From Dermabacter indicis (GTDB taxonomy: Bacteria; Actinomycetota; Actinomycetes; Actinomycetales; Dermabacteraceae), in contig CYUG01000017.1 of NCBI GenBank assembly GCA_001403775.1, forward strand, positions 496,599 to 560,598: a DNA stretch of 64,000 nucleotides. Reading direction: 5' to 3'. The notes beneath the pieces are model-generated. The model was given only the letters and a program-made list of their open reading frames with translations, was not told the origin of the DNA and searched no databases. The position numbers and the translations under genes were made by a program. This document shows positions 8,281-17,207 of the stretch, piece after piece; positions within the stretch are counted from its first letter, which is position 1; every line of letters begins with the position of its first letter.

Positions 8281-11200
8281 TCAGTCCCGACCAGAGTGCT
8301 GAGTCATGCGAGAGTAAACGTTGAAGCTTTCAGGCAGATGCGCTGCTCCTGAATCCCATCGTGGACGGCCGAGACCTGTGCGACGGATGACGCACGTGCC
8401 CGGTGCTGCCAACAGCGCAGAGGGGTGAATCTCCACACCTCGATCGAGGATCTCGGCGGTAAGTGGGCTAGTCGTAGGGGATGTGCCTTCCACGCTGAGC
8501 AGCAGCGGACGAAGCAGCAGCTTGCGGCTCGTGATTAGTCCAGATATTGACCAGTTCCACTCCGGAAACTCCCGTAGAAACTTCCCGAATTTGGTCGTGT
8601 CGTCAGCGAAGTCGGCGGGGTCAATCTCGAGTTCGTCCCCCTGCGTGATCCAGCCGATTTGCCGGGCGAGGCCCTGTTCCACAGCCGCGCGGACCTTGGG
8701 TTGCAGGTCGCGGTGCGACATGGTGTGAAAGGGGATGGGCGCTTCGAAGAGATCGTTGCTGCTCGCGTCTTTGAGAATCTCACCGAACTCGGCTGCGAAC
8801 ACGCGTTGAATGCCGAGCTGAGGGCCCTTCTTGGGGTCGTCCCATGTCAGGAGCCGGGCATGATGCGTTCCGGCTCCGATACGAAGAATGCCACGTGGTG
8901 ACATCACTGACGGTGCGTCAGCATCGAAGAGCTGCACGGTCTGATTTGCGAGGTAGTGTTCCGGCAGTCCTTGCGAGGTAGCGTCAACGTTGATTTTCTT
9001 GCTCTTCGTTGAGGTGAAAAGCTTGCGGAGCGCGAGGTGAAGTTCGGGGTCTACGACGCGGTCGATCGCTTGTGCATCCCACTCGCCCCAAAGGTCGCGT
9101 TCAAGAGCTTTCATGACGGTCGCATCGTGGACCGCCCCGCGAGACTTGCGCAAACGGATCGGTCGAGTAACCGGGACGCGATTAGCTTCGATCTCTTGAC
9201 GCATCAACTCTGCAAGGGTGGCGACGTTTTTTTGCCACCGGCGATAGAGCACCTTTTCGGCTCGGTCGGCGCCTTCGTAATCACGCCACTCGGGAGCTTC
9301 GCTGGTGATTTCGTGTTCGCGCTTGAGGTTCACGCGTGTGAGAAGCACTCGATAGATTGCCGGTGACTGCAGGGTCAAAACAGCGGCGTCGATCGCGTGA
9401 TGGCGCGTATCCAAACGTGACTTATCCAGCGAACCACGCAAGCGAATGATGTGATCCACTCGCCCAGCGCGGCGAGCTTCTCGAGTGCCGGAACCGCCGA
9501 ATGCGACGACCGGTACTTCGTCGTGGAAGTGCCCCACGATGCGGCGCGTGATCTCGGTGGCCGCGTAGGAAGTTGAGGCCAAATCTCGCTCGTCAATGGG
9601 CGGGTCGGTGCGCTTTTGCTGCAAGCGCCGCGTGACATCGCGTTTCATCGAGTTGGATGCGTTGAGCCAATGCCTCACGCGCTTCGTGGCCTCTTTGACC
9701 GATACCCCGTCGCGTTGACTTTCTTCGGCCCACTCGGCGAAGATGCGGTGCGCCTTCGAGGCGTTGCACTCGCGGCACACCGCCACGAGGTTGCTGCCCT
9801 GCGAGGAGCCTCCACCTCGGCGCGGAACAATATGGTCGAGCTCGCACGTGGTCGTCGTGATTTCGGTCCCGCAGTAGAGGCACGTGCAGTTTTGCCTCTG
9901 TACCTGGCGGTGACGGCGAACATCGAGACGTGAAGGTTCGCTCAAGCCGTCCGCTTGGAGCTCTGCGCGGATGCGGTCGCTGTCTCGGCGATTGCGATTA
10001 TTTTCGGCAATGATGGTGGAGCGTTGCTCCGCGCCCATGAGGCCCGTGCGAACGTGCTCAACTGTGACGGATTCTGGCTTTCCGTACTTGCGTTCACAGC
10101 CGCCAACGAAGCGACGAACGATAGTGAGAACCCGGTCCACGGTCGGTTGGCCGGTCTGGTCGTCCCAATCGGGACGAGGGAGCCTGGAGGGGTCGACGTT
10201 GAACTCGGCCTGGATCGATTCGAAGAGGTCAGTACCCTCGTTCTCCATCCTGGCGTTCAAACGCGAGAGTGTGTCGGTCGAGTAGGCCGCACGCCCGCTG
10301 GGAAGGTCGAGGTCGAAAAGATCTTCCACCGTGTCCTCGCCCCACTGGAGGAGCACATCAGAGAGCCCGGAAGCATCAGCCTGTTCCTGAGTGTCAGGCG
10401 TCGCATCAGCGATGAGCTGTGCGAGGAGGCTGCGCTCAGCGTAACTTGCGCTTTGCCACCAATCTCGAGCGTTCTGATCGACCTTCTTGCCCTTAAAGAA
10501 CGCCCCGAGCGTGGTCAAAGTGCGGTTCGTGGGCGCGAAGGCAAGCTTCTGATTGGTTTCGGTCGTGGGTGCCGCGAGTGCATGGGCTGAGAGCCCTAGC
10601 TCTTCGGCGATGTCGGCCCAGGCAAGAGAGTCTTTCTCTCTCCATCCAGTCATCATCTGGAAGGCTGTGAATCGCTCGTCCTGAGTGAGTCGCCTTCCGC
10701 CTTCGGTTCGCACACGGAGGTTGGCGATGGCCGCCAAAATGCGGAAATCCTGGAATTCAAGCGCGGCGATAGGGGCTCGGAAGAGCTTCGGCTGAAGCGC
10801 ATCACGGCCTACACGTTCGCTTGGCACATGTGGCTTCGTTTGCGCGAAAAGCAGCGTGAGAACCTCGGGAAGTTCTTTTGCTGGGAGGCCTTGCCGCTCC
10901 CATATGCGCTCGACCTCGTTGATCTGGTCTTCTTGACGAACCTGCCAACCCAAGATGGGAGCGGTGGGATGCCCTGCAGCGAGGGCTTCTTCGCTGCTTC
11001 GCTTCAGATCGTTGATGTTCTTTTTCTGGTTGACGCCTTTAGTGACGGTGATGTTGCGAGGGCGCAGCAGGTAATCACGAGATGCGGCGAGCGCGCCGAT
11101 CTGTCCTACCGTGGTCAAATCGTTGACCTCGTCGCCGAAGTGCTCGCGTGCACGCGCCTGGTTCGCGAGAAGAGTTTCCGAGGGGACGGGCAACTTCCGT

Positions 11201-11637
11201 GTGGAGGCGAGAGTCTTCCACGGGTTGCGCCAGCCACGATGTCGCGCGATATGGCGTAGGGCGAGCGCGAGATCATTCTTGAGCTGTGCCTGATCTTCAA
11301 TTTTGGTGGTCACAAGCCGGGCGCGAGCGTGCCACGCATCGTAAGGCGTGATCTGTGGCGGGACTCCCGGGTAGCTGTGTTCGGCAAGGTAGCGTTCGAG
11401 GGCCTTCAGACGCCGGCGTTTCCTCTTGCGCATACGCCGCGTACGGCGGGCAACGCCAGCCGTTGCTTTTCGGGATTGGGGAGTTTTGCCCGTATCGGGA
11501 TCGAGGCCTCCATCGTGCCGAACAACGAGTTTCTCGAGAAAACGAAGAGGCACCCCATTCTCATCAAACTCAATGGCGGCGAGGCCAACGGAACGATCGC
11601 CAACGTCGATACCAACTCGATAGATACATTCAGTCAC
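8281..11637 (-). CDS. cas9: Cas9 RNA-guided endonuclease, type II-C
   Basis: Compact Cas9 of 1118 residues from the GTG at 11637, which has AAGGGG five bases upstream. An ATG at 11685 is in frame but has no ribosome site and would add 16 unconserved residues. RuvC-I is YRVGIDVGDRSVGLA (Asp11), followed by an arginine-rich bridge helix (RRTRRMRKRKRRRLKALER). RuvC-II is SVTVEHVRTG. The HNH domain has CLYCG, CELDHIVPRRGGGSSQGSNL and CRECNASK, two CXXC zinc pairs typical of II-C. RuvC-III contains HHAIDAAV. All nuclease residues are present, so it looks active. No cas4 or csn2 accompanies it, which fits subtype II-C. The PAM cannot be inferred from the window. Confidence 0.97.
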   Translation of the reverse strand: MTECIYRVGIDVGDRSVGLAAIEFDENGVPLRFLEKLVVRHDGGLDPDTGKTPQSRKATAGVARRTRRMRKRKRRRLKALERYLAEHSYPGVPPQITPYDAWHARARLVTTKIEDQAQLKNDLALALRHIARHRGWRNPWKTLASTRKLPVPSETLLANQARAREHFGDEVNDLTTVGQIGALAASRDYLLRPRNITVTKGVNQKKNINDLKRSSEEALAAGHPTAPILGWQVRQEDQINEVERIWERQGLPAKELPEVLTLLFAQTKPHVPSERVGRDALQPKLFRAPIAALEFQDFRILAAIANLRVRTEGGRRLTQDERFTAFQMMTGWREKDSLAWADIAEELGLSAHALAAPTTETNQKLAFAPTNRTLTTLGAFFKGKKVDQNARDWWQSASYAERSLLAQLIADATPDTQEQADASGLSDVLLQWGEDTVEDLFDLDLPSGRAAYSTDTLSRLNARMENEGTDLFESIQAEFNVDPSRLPRPDWDDQTGQPTVDRVLTIVRRFVGGCERKYGKPESVTVEHVRTGLMGAEQRSTIIAENNRNRRDSDRIRAELQADGLSEPSRLDVRRHRQVQRQNCTCLYCGTEITTTTCELDHIVPRRGGGSSQGSNLVAVCRECNASKAHRIFAEWAEESQRDGVSVKEATKRVRHWLNASNSMKRDVTRRLQQKRTDPPIDERDLASTSYAATEITRRIVGHFHDEVPVVAFGGSGTREARRAGRVDHIIRLRGSLDKSRLDTRHHAIDAAVLTLQSPAIYRVLLTRVNLKREHEITSEAPEWRDYEGADRAEKVLYRRWQKNVATLAELMRQEIEANRVPVTRPIRLRKSRGAVHDATVMKALERDLWGEWDAQAIDRVVDPELHLALRKLFTSTKSKKINVDATSQGLPEHYLANQTVQLFDADAPSVMSPRGILRIGAGTHHARLLTWDDPKKGPQLGIQRVFAAEFGEILKDASSNDLFEAPIPFHTMSHRDLQPKVRAAVEQGLARQIGWITQGDELEIDPADFADDTTKFGKFLREFPEWNWSISGLITSRKLLLRPLLLSVEGTSPTTSPLTAEILDRGVEIHPSALLAAPGTCVIRRTGLGRPRWDSGAAHLPESFNVYSRMTQHSGRD

Positions 11638-11700
11638 GATTGCCCCTTGTACGTTTTGCACGACGGTGTGACCTAAGAATATCAACGCAGGTGAGGGACG

Positions 11701-11787
11701 AAAGAAAAACGAAGCCCCCCGGCAGAACCGAGGGGCTGGAGAATTCGCGGCACTAGACCGCTTATTTCAATGTCTCTCCCAAGACAT
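11701..11787 (-). ncRNA. tracrRNA
   Basis: Bases 11764-11784 match the first 21 bases of the CRISPR repeat at 18 positions, so the minus-strand transcript contains the anti-repeat. It is followed by a short nexus-like hairpin (GCGG/CCGC, 11747-11761) and a terminator hairpin (AGCCCC/GGGGCT, about 11713-11737) with a T-rich tail at 11701-11711. Transcription on the minus strand toward cas9 is set by the promoter at 11794-11802. The predicted RNA is about 87 nt, short for a tracrRNA. The 5' end is inferred from promoter spacing. Confidence 0.88.
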
Positions 11788-11793
11788 GAAACG

Positions 11794-11802
11794 AGCATAA
11801 CA
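11794..11802 (-). promoter_or_regulatory. Extended -10 promoter of tracrRNA
   Basis: On the minus strand the sequence reads TGTTATGCT, an extended -10 (TGN followed by TATGCT), placed so that transcription would begin just before the anti-repeat near 11787. No good -35 is present at the usual distance, as is common for extended -10 promoters. Confidence 0.6.
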
Positions 11803-11875
11803 GGTGGAGTCTCTGCGCCACCGCAGACTCACCGAGTCGTGTTCTGCGTGTTCGCGACACGTGACCTTCCGTCCA

Positions 11876-12751
11876 TTACTTGCGCGGCAGGCGTCGGCCC
11901 CGCCCGAGAAGCCTGCCCCCGATCCGGCCGCGCGAACGCTTGTGGCCCGTGGCCCGGAAAAGCCACAGGAACGGCTCGGGGATTGCGCGCGCGATGGGGG
12001 CGCTCAGCGCCCAGCGCCACGGGGCGTTCGAGTCCTTGTCGGGGCGGTGTTCGAGGGCGTGGACGGTTGCTTCGGCAACCTCGTCGGGGGTCATCGTGCC
12101 CACGAGTAGCTCGACTTTGGGGACGCGTTTTTCGGAATTTGGGTTCGCCTTGAAGTAGTCGGAGTGGACGCGCGTGGGGTCAGCGAGCCCACGTTGATTC
12201 CGGTGCCGTGAAGGTCCTGGCGCAGGGCCTCGGTGAAGCCGCGAACGGCGTAGCGAGCGGCGGCGTAGCCCACGGCGCCCGGCCACGCGATCTGGGCGAC
12301 GGGGGAGTTGATCTGGAAGATCGTGCCGCTTCCGCGGGCGAGCATCGGTTCGATGAGGCCGCGCGTCATGTCGAAGGCCGCGAAATACGGCAGCGCCATC
12401 TGCTCGCGCGCCTCCTTCGGGCTCGTCTCCTCGATGCTGAGGAAACGCCCTGAGCCGGCGTTGTTGAGGAGGATGTCGGGCGTGCCGTGCTCGTCGAGGA
12501 TCCGCTCGCACACCTCCGCGACGGCGTCGGCATCCGAAAGATCAACGGGGTAGTACGCCGCGCCGGTCTCCTTCGCGAGCGGCTCAAGTTTCTCCTCGCG
12601 CCGGGCGAGCAGGATCAGGCGGCATTCGCTATCGCTGAGCCTCCGAGCGAGAGCCGCGCCAATGCCGGCGGAGGCGCCCGTGATGACGATCAGTTCCGAG
12701 GTGAGGGGGGCTCGGGTTGCTCTGCGTGCTGTCCATGCGCTTTGTGGCCAT
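11876..12751 (-). pseudogene. Short-chain dehydrogenase/reductase, two frameshifts
   Basis: The central frame encodes a clear SDR: LIVITGASAGIGAALARR (NAD(P)-binding TGxxxGIG), LLNNAGSGRF, and an active-site Tyr in VGYAAARYAVRGFTEALRQDL. Near 12185 the match moves to another frame and continues RVHSDYFKANPNSEKRVPKVE, TMTPDEVAEATVHALEHRP to a stop at 11876. The central frame also has no nearby start. An ATG at 12751 (ATGGCCACAAAGCGC) would be in frame only if one C of a six-C run near 12710 were missing. Two single-base indels thus break an otherwise complete gene of about 290 codons. It is either a recent pseudogene or affected by homopolymer errors. Confidence 0.75.
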
Positions 12752-12760
12752 GCTTCGAGT

Positions 12761-13840
12761 CTAGCGAGCGGCCACCTCGCCCACGCCGAGGATCCACTGG
12801 ATCGCGGCGGTCGCCGCGCCGCGCGCCCAGAACGCAAAGTCGTGCTCGCGAAGCTGAATGTCGAGGCCGCTCGCGCTCATGTGTCGAATCTCGGCGATTC
12901 CCGCGTCGAGCTCCTCCTCGTTGCCCGCGAGGAACCGCGCGCCCTCGCCGGAAATCACGACGGCCTGTGGCATCGTGAACGCCGCGGCGGTGCCCACGAG
13001 ACGCCCAACTTTTCGAGCCGCCCGCGCCGACTCTTCAGCGCTCAAGGGGGAAGCGCCACTCAAATCCGGCCAGTCCGGGCCACGGATAGCGTCGGTGATC
13101 GTGCCGAAGCCCGTGTTCTCGTCCGTGATCACGCGCCCGTCCATCACGAGGGCAAATCCCGTGCCAATTCCGACGGTCACCACGATGAACCTCGAAGCCT
13201 CAAGGCCTGCACCGAACCAGTTTTCGGCCTCGGCAAGCGAGGTCAGGTCATGCACGATGAGCATCGGAAGGCCCGTGAGTTCCTCGAGGAGGTCGGCAGC
13301 GCGCACGTTTTCCCACCCGAGGAACGGTGCCTCGCGCACGACGCGGCCACCGTCGATCTGTGCGCCGATGTTGACGCCAACGCCCGCGATGGGGAGCGCG
13401 GGATTCTTCGCAGCGAGAGCGTCGCGCAACTCGCCTATGAGATTGCCGGCTTCGCGAAGCACGGCGGCGGGGCGCAGGTCGGTGAGGCGAGAGGTGCGCG
13501 AATCGAGCACGGTTGCGCGTGCATCGGTCACGATCGCCACGAGGCTCTCGTGCGTGATCGACAGTCCGACGAGGGCGAAACTCTCGAGATTTACCGAAAG
13601 GGGAATCGCGGGCCGGCCCACTTCGCTCGGAACGGGGGTTCCCTGAAGCATGAGCTCCGCTTCCACGAGCGGGGCCGTGACACGCGTGAGGGAAGCGGCG
13701 CTCAGCCCTAGCCGCTCGGCGAGCTGCGTGCGCGGAAGCGGCCCGTAGCGGAGCAGCTCGAGGTACACGCGTCGCGCGGAAGGCGGGAGCGTGTCGAGAG
13801 TGAGGCGCTCGGGGACGGTGGGGGAGTTCACGGTACTCAA
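12761..13840 (-). CDS. ROK-family transcriptional regulator
   Basis: 359-residue ROK protein with an N-terminal winged-helix segment (RVYLELLRYGPLPRTQLAERLGLSAASLTRVTAPLVEAELM, about residues 24-65) and a C-terminal sugar-kinase-like domain (VTVGIGTGFALVMDGRVITDENTGFG). The ROK zinc motif CXCGXXXC is not seen, and the GHT motif is degenerate, so I expect a sugar-responsive repressor with no kinase activity. It is divergent from the sugar ABC operon starting at 13963, and a NagC/Mlc-like palindrome lies in the shared region. The start is uncertain: TTG at 13840 or GTG at 13831. Confidence 0.85.
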   Translation of the reverse strand: MSTVNSPTVPERLTLDTLPPSARRVYLELLRYGPLPRTQLAERLGLSAASLTRVTAPLVEAELMLQGTPVPSEVGRPAIPLSVNLESFALVGLSITHESLVAIVTDARATVLDSRTSRLTDLRPAAVLREAGNLIGELRDALAAKNPALPIAGVGVNIGAQIDGGRVVREAPFLGWENVRAADLLEELTGLPMLIVHDLTSLAEAENWFGAGLEASRFIVVTVGIGTGFALVMDGRVITDENTGFGTITDAIRGPDWPDLSGASPLSAEESARAARKVGRLVGTAAAFTMPQAVVISGEGARFLAGNEEELDAGIAEIRHMSASGLDIQLREHDFAFWARGAATAAIQWILGVGEVAAR

Positions 13841-13908
13841 CTTTGCCAGATGCTGCGGGGAGGTAGCGCGAGATGCCTCCCACTTCGAGGAATGTGCTTG
13901 ACGGAAGT

Positions 13909-13928
13909 TTATTTTACGACGAAAATAA
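13909..13928. promoter_or_regulatory. NagC/Mlc-like operator for the ROK regulator
   Basis: TTATTTT and AAAATAA arms, 7 bp each, flank a 6-bp spacer. This is the arm sequence typical of ROK repressor (NagC/Mlc) sites and is strikingly AT-rich against its surroundings. It sits 35 bp before the binding-protein start and downstream of a TTGACG hexamer at 13898-13903. The position fits repression of the sugar operon by the adjacent ROK protein. Confidence 0.65.
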
Positions 13929-13962
13929 TAGGGTCATTGAAGACGCACCTCAAGGAGAAACC

Positions 13963-15213
13963 ATGGCGACCACCACCCGTCGCGGCTTCCTCGCAGGTAT
14001 GGCAGGTCTCGGAACCCTCGGCGCGCTCGCGGGATGCGGCGGCTCGAACTCGAGTGGTACTTCGCTCGAATACTTCCAGTTCAAGTCTGAGGCAATCGAC
14101 CTGTTCAACGCGATTTGCGAGGAGTACAACGCGCAGGCAAACAACGTGCGCGTGCGGCAAAACTTCCAGGCCGACAACGTGACAGCGCTTCGCGTGCGCC
14201 TCGTGAAGAACAGCATGCCCGACATCGTCTCGATCAACGGCGACTACAACTTCGGCTCGATCGCCCGCTCGGGCGTGTTCTACGACTTCGCGAAAACCGA
14301 CCTTCTCGACAAGGTGCAAGACGCCGTAGGCGAAATCCTCCCAAGCCTCGGCGCCGGCGCAGAAGGCGAAGTCAACGGCCTGCCGCTCTCCACGAACGGC
14401 TCGGGCATGATCTACAACAAAGACATTTTCGAGGACTTCGGCATCGAACCGCCGAAAACCTGGGACGACCTCATCGCCGCGGCCGAAGAATTCGCCGCGG
14501 GAGGCGTGGACCCGTTCTACTGGGGCTTCCGCGACAATTGGACGGGCGCACCCATGTTCTCCTCGATCTCCGGCAACTTCCTGCCGAACGTCGCCGACTG
14601 GTACCAAAAACGCCTCGACGGCGAGACCACGTTCGAAGATCTCCGCCCCGTGCTCGAGAAAATGAACCAGATTGCCAAAATGGGCAACAAGAACAAGTAC
14701 GAGGTCGACTACAACGGCGGGAACCAAGGCTTCGCCCAAGGCAAAGCCGCGATCTACGTGCACGGCACCTACGCGATCCCCGCGATCCGCTCCTACAACC
14801 CCGACATCAACCTCGGGACGTTCGCGACCCCCGCCGACGATCCGGCCGATACGCGCGTGGTGTCCGGCGTGGACGTGGCCCTCACCATGGGCGTCGAGCC
14901 CGAGCACGAGGAAGAAGCCCTCGACTTCATGCGCTACCTCATGAAGGAAGAAAACGTGCTCGCCTACTGCAAGGAACAGGTGGCCTTCCCGACCCTCAAG
15001 GACACCGAGACCGACGACCCGGCCCTCCAGGGACTCCAGGACTACTTCGCGAACGACCTCATCGCCACGTACTCCGACCACAACTTCCCGCAGGGAGTCA
15101 ACCTCAACAACTACATGCAGCAGTTCCTGATCGACCACGACATCGACGCGTTCATTAAGACGCTCGACACGCAGTGGGACAAGGTCGCAAAACGCATGGC
15201 CGCGACGGCGTAA
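13963..15213 (+). CDS. ABC sugar transporter substrate-binding lipoprotein
   Basis: 416 residues. The N-terminus MATTTRRGFLAGMAGLGTL ending in ALAGC is a twin-arginine-like lipoprotein signal with the lipidated Cys at position 25. The mature part is a family 1 extracellular solute-binding protein: NGLPLSTNGSGMIYNKDIFEDFGIEPPKTWDDL and ALDFMRYLMKEENVLAYCKEQVAFPTLKD. It captures a sugar outside the membrane and delivers it to the two permeases downstream. AAGGAG lies 6 bases before the chosen ATG; a longer reading from 13873 would bury the signal peptide. No ATPase gene is present, so a shared MsiK-like ATPase elsewhere is likely. Confidence 0.9.
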   Translation: MATTTRRGFLAGMAGLGTLGALAGCGGSNSSGTSLEYFQFKSEAIDLFNAICEEYNAQANNVRVRQNFQADNVTALRVRLVKNSMPDIVSINGDYNFGSIARSGVFYDFAKTDLLDKVQDAVGEILPSLGAGAEGEVNGLPLSTNGSGMIYNKDIFEDFGIEPPKTWDDLIAAAEEFAAGGVDPFYWGFRDNWTGAPMFSSISGNFLPNVADWYQKRLDGETTFEDLRPVLEKMNQIAKMGNKNKYEVDYNGGNQGFAQGKAAIYVHGTYAIPAIRSYNPDINLGTFATPADDPADTRVVSGVDVALTMGVEPEHEEEALDFMRYLMKEENVLAYCKEQVAFPTLKDTETDDPALQGLQDYFANDLIATYSDHNFPQGVNLNNYMQQFLIDHDIDAFIKTLDTQWDKVAKRMAATA

Positions 15214-15225
15214 GGAGAAGCCACC

Positions 15226-16137
15226 GTGTCTGTAACGCACACAAAATCCGGCTCCGCGCCGGTACTTCGCTCGAAAAAGAAGCGAATCGATCCCGCCCAC
15301 ATCTGGATGGTCATTCCCGCCATCATCATCTTCGTGGCCCTGCTCGTGTGGCCCCTCATCCAGGGCATCTTCTACACGTTCACGAACTACCAGGGCTACG
15401 GTGACTGGCGCTTCGTGGGCCTCGACAACTACAAGTTCCTGTTCCAGGACGACGTGATCTGGGGAAGCTACGGCTTCACGTTCCTCTTCGCGATTTCCTC
15501 GACGCTCGCGACGAACGTCATCGCGATGGTTCTCGCGCTCTTGCTGAACTCGGCAATCAAAGCAAAGAACCTCTTTCGCGGGATCTTCTTCCTCCCGTAC
15601 ATGCTCCCCGTGCTGATCGTCTCGTACATCTTCAGCTACCTCTTCACGAACAACATTCCGCTCATTGGCCAATGGCTCGGCTGGGAATGGCTCTCCTCCT
15701 CGCTGCTTGCGAACGAGAGCCTCGCGTGGCTCGCGATCGTGTTCGTGGGTGTGTGGCAGGGTGTTGCCTTCACGACCCTCATCTACATCTCGGGCCTCCA
15801 AACCGTGCCCGAAGAGGTCTACGAAGCCGCCTCGCTCGACGGCGCGAACAAGTGGAAGCAGTTCTGGAAAATCACCTTCCCACTCATCATGCCGTTCTTC
15901 ACGATCAACGTCGTGCTGAGCTTCAAGAACTCCCTCGGCGTCTTCGACCAGGTCGTTGCCCTCACCGAGGGCGGCCCCGGCACCGCCACCCAGTCGATCT
16001 CATTCTTGATCTTCAAGAACGGCTTCCAGGGCGGCGAATTCGCCTACCAGACGGCGAACGGCGTCATCTACTTCATCATCCTCATCGTGCTGTCATTCGC
16101 GCAGCTGCGATTCCTCCAGTCGAAGGAGGTCAACTGA
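15226..16137 (+). CDS. ABC sugar transporter permease (MalF type)
   Basis: 303-residue permease with six predicted membrane segments. The EAA loop, EVYEAASLDGANKWKQFWKITFPL, contacts the ATPase. It starts with GTG 12 bases after the binding-protein stop, behind GGAGAAG, so it is in the same operon. It pairs with the following MalG-type permease to form the channel. Confidence 0.9.
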   Translation: MSVTHTKSGSAPVLRSKKKRIDPAHIWMVIPAIIIFVALLVWPLIQGIFYTFTNYQGYGDWRFVGLDNYKFLFQDDVIWGSYGFTFLFAISSTLATNVIAMVLALLLNSAIKAKNLFRGIFFLPYMLPVLIVSYIFSYLFTNNIPLIGQWLGWEWLSSSLLANESLAWLAIVFVGVWQGVAFTTLIYISGLQTVPEEVYEAASLDGANKWKQFWKITFPLIMPFFTINVVLSFKNSLGVFDQVVALTEGGPGTATQSISFLIFKNGFQGGEFAYQTANGVIYFIILIVLSFAQLRFLQSKEVN

Positions 16138-16138
16138 C

Positions 16139-17068
16139 ATGAGTACCCAGTCGATCCCCACCCCGGGTGCCGCAGAAACACCCACGAACACAAGCATCGA
16201 GAAGGGCGGGGCAAGCGTCGGAAAGCCCCCGCGCAAGAAGCGCAGCTACCGACTCCACCGCACCAACTGGTGGGCCACCGCACTCGTTGCCGTCCTTTCC
16301 CTCACGATCCTCGTGCCGCTGTACTTCGCGGTCGTCACCGCGTTCAAAACGGCACCCGAGCTCGCCGAGAGCGGCTTCGGCCTGCCGAACCAGTGGAACC
16401 TCGACAACTTCGTGGAGGCGTGGAGGCTCACCGAGTTCCCGAAACGCCTCATGACGAGCGCGATCATCACCGTTGGGGCAGTGATCGTCACGCTGCTCAC
16501 GAACTCGATGGTGGCGTACGCGATCGCGCGTAACCTCCACCGCAAGAGCTTCCAGTTCCTCTACTACTTCTTCGTGGCGGCGCTCTTCGTGCCGTTCCCG
16601 ATCATCATGCTGCCCGTAGTCAAGCAGACGGCCGCACTCGGCATCGACAACGAAGCCGGCCTGATCCTTCTGTACACCGTGTACGGGCTCGCGATGAACA
16701 TCCTGCTCTACGTGAGCTTTTTGAAATCGCTTCCCGAAGAGCTCGAAGAGGCCGCGCGCCTCGAAGGCGCCTCGACGTGGACCGTGTTCTGGAAGATCGT
16801 GTTCCCGCTCATGGCACCCATGAACGCGACGGTCGGCATCCTCACGTGCCTGTGGTCGTGGAACGACTTCATGCTGCCTCTCGTGATCCTCTCCGATCCC
16901 GATTCGCAGACCCTGCCGCTCGCACAGTACGTGTTCCAGGGCCAGTTCAACACGAACTACCCGGTTTCCTTCGCGAGCTACCTCATGGCAATCGCGCCCA
17001 TGATGCTCGTGTACATGTTCGCGCAGAAGTGGATCATCTCGGGCGTGATGCGAGGCTCGACCAAGTAG
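16139..17068 (+). CDS. ABC sugar transporter permease (MalG type)
   Basis: 309-residue permease with six membrane segments and the EAA loop ELEEAARLEGASTWTVFWKIVFPL. The ATG follows the upstream stop by one base, so translation is probably coupled. The first 38 residues form an unusually long polar tail (STQSIPTPGAAETP...) whose coding sequence contains one copy of the dispersed GCAAGCGTCGGA repeat at 16211-16222, encoding part of GGASVGKPP. That segment looks like an insertion in a permissive linker. Confidence 0.9.
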   Translation: MSTQSIPTPGAAETPTNTSIEKGGASVGKPPRKKRSYRLHRTNWWATALVAVLSLTILVPLYFAVVTAFKTAPELAESGFGLPNQWNLDNFVEAWRLTEFPKRLMTSAIITVGAVIVTLLTNSMVAYAIARNLHRKSFQFLYYFFVAALFVPFPIIMLPVVKQTAALGIDNEAGLILLYTVYGLAMNILLYVSFLKSLPEELEEAARLEGASTWTVFWKIVFPLMAPMNATVGILTCLWSWNDFMLPLVILSDPDSQTLPLAQYVFQGQFNTNYPVSFASYLMAIAPMMLVYMFAQKWIISGVMRGSTK

Positions 17069-17112
17069 ATCGGGCGCGTGCATGCGCGATGCGCGTTGCT
17101 CTCGATGAAGAA

Positions 17113-17155
17113 AAAGTCGCTCCCCACCCGCGCCATGCGGGGAGGGAGCGACTTT
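17113..17155. terminator. Bidirectional terminator between permease and DhaKL genes
   Basis: AAAGTCGCTCCC (17113-17124) pairs perfectly with GGGAGCGACTTT (17144-17155), and the loop adds a second CCCGC/GCGGG pair. A/T-rich tails on both sides suit termination of the two convergent genes. Confidence 0.85.
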
Positions 17156-17207
17156 CTTTATGAAGTGGAACGGCTTAGCCGCCGTGCCGCGCTGCCGTGC
17201 CGCGCGC

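Noticed and set aside
13909..15801. 630-codon minus-strand ORF across the binding protein and permease
   Set aside because: Antisense shadow; the plus-strand proteins have clear family motifs and operon spacing.
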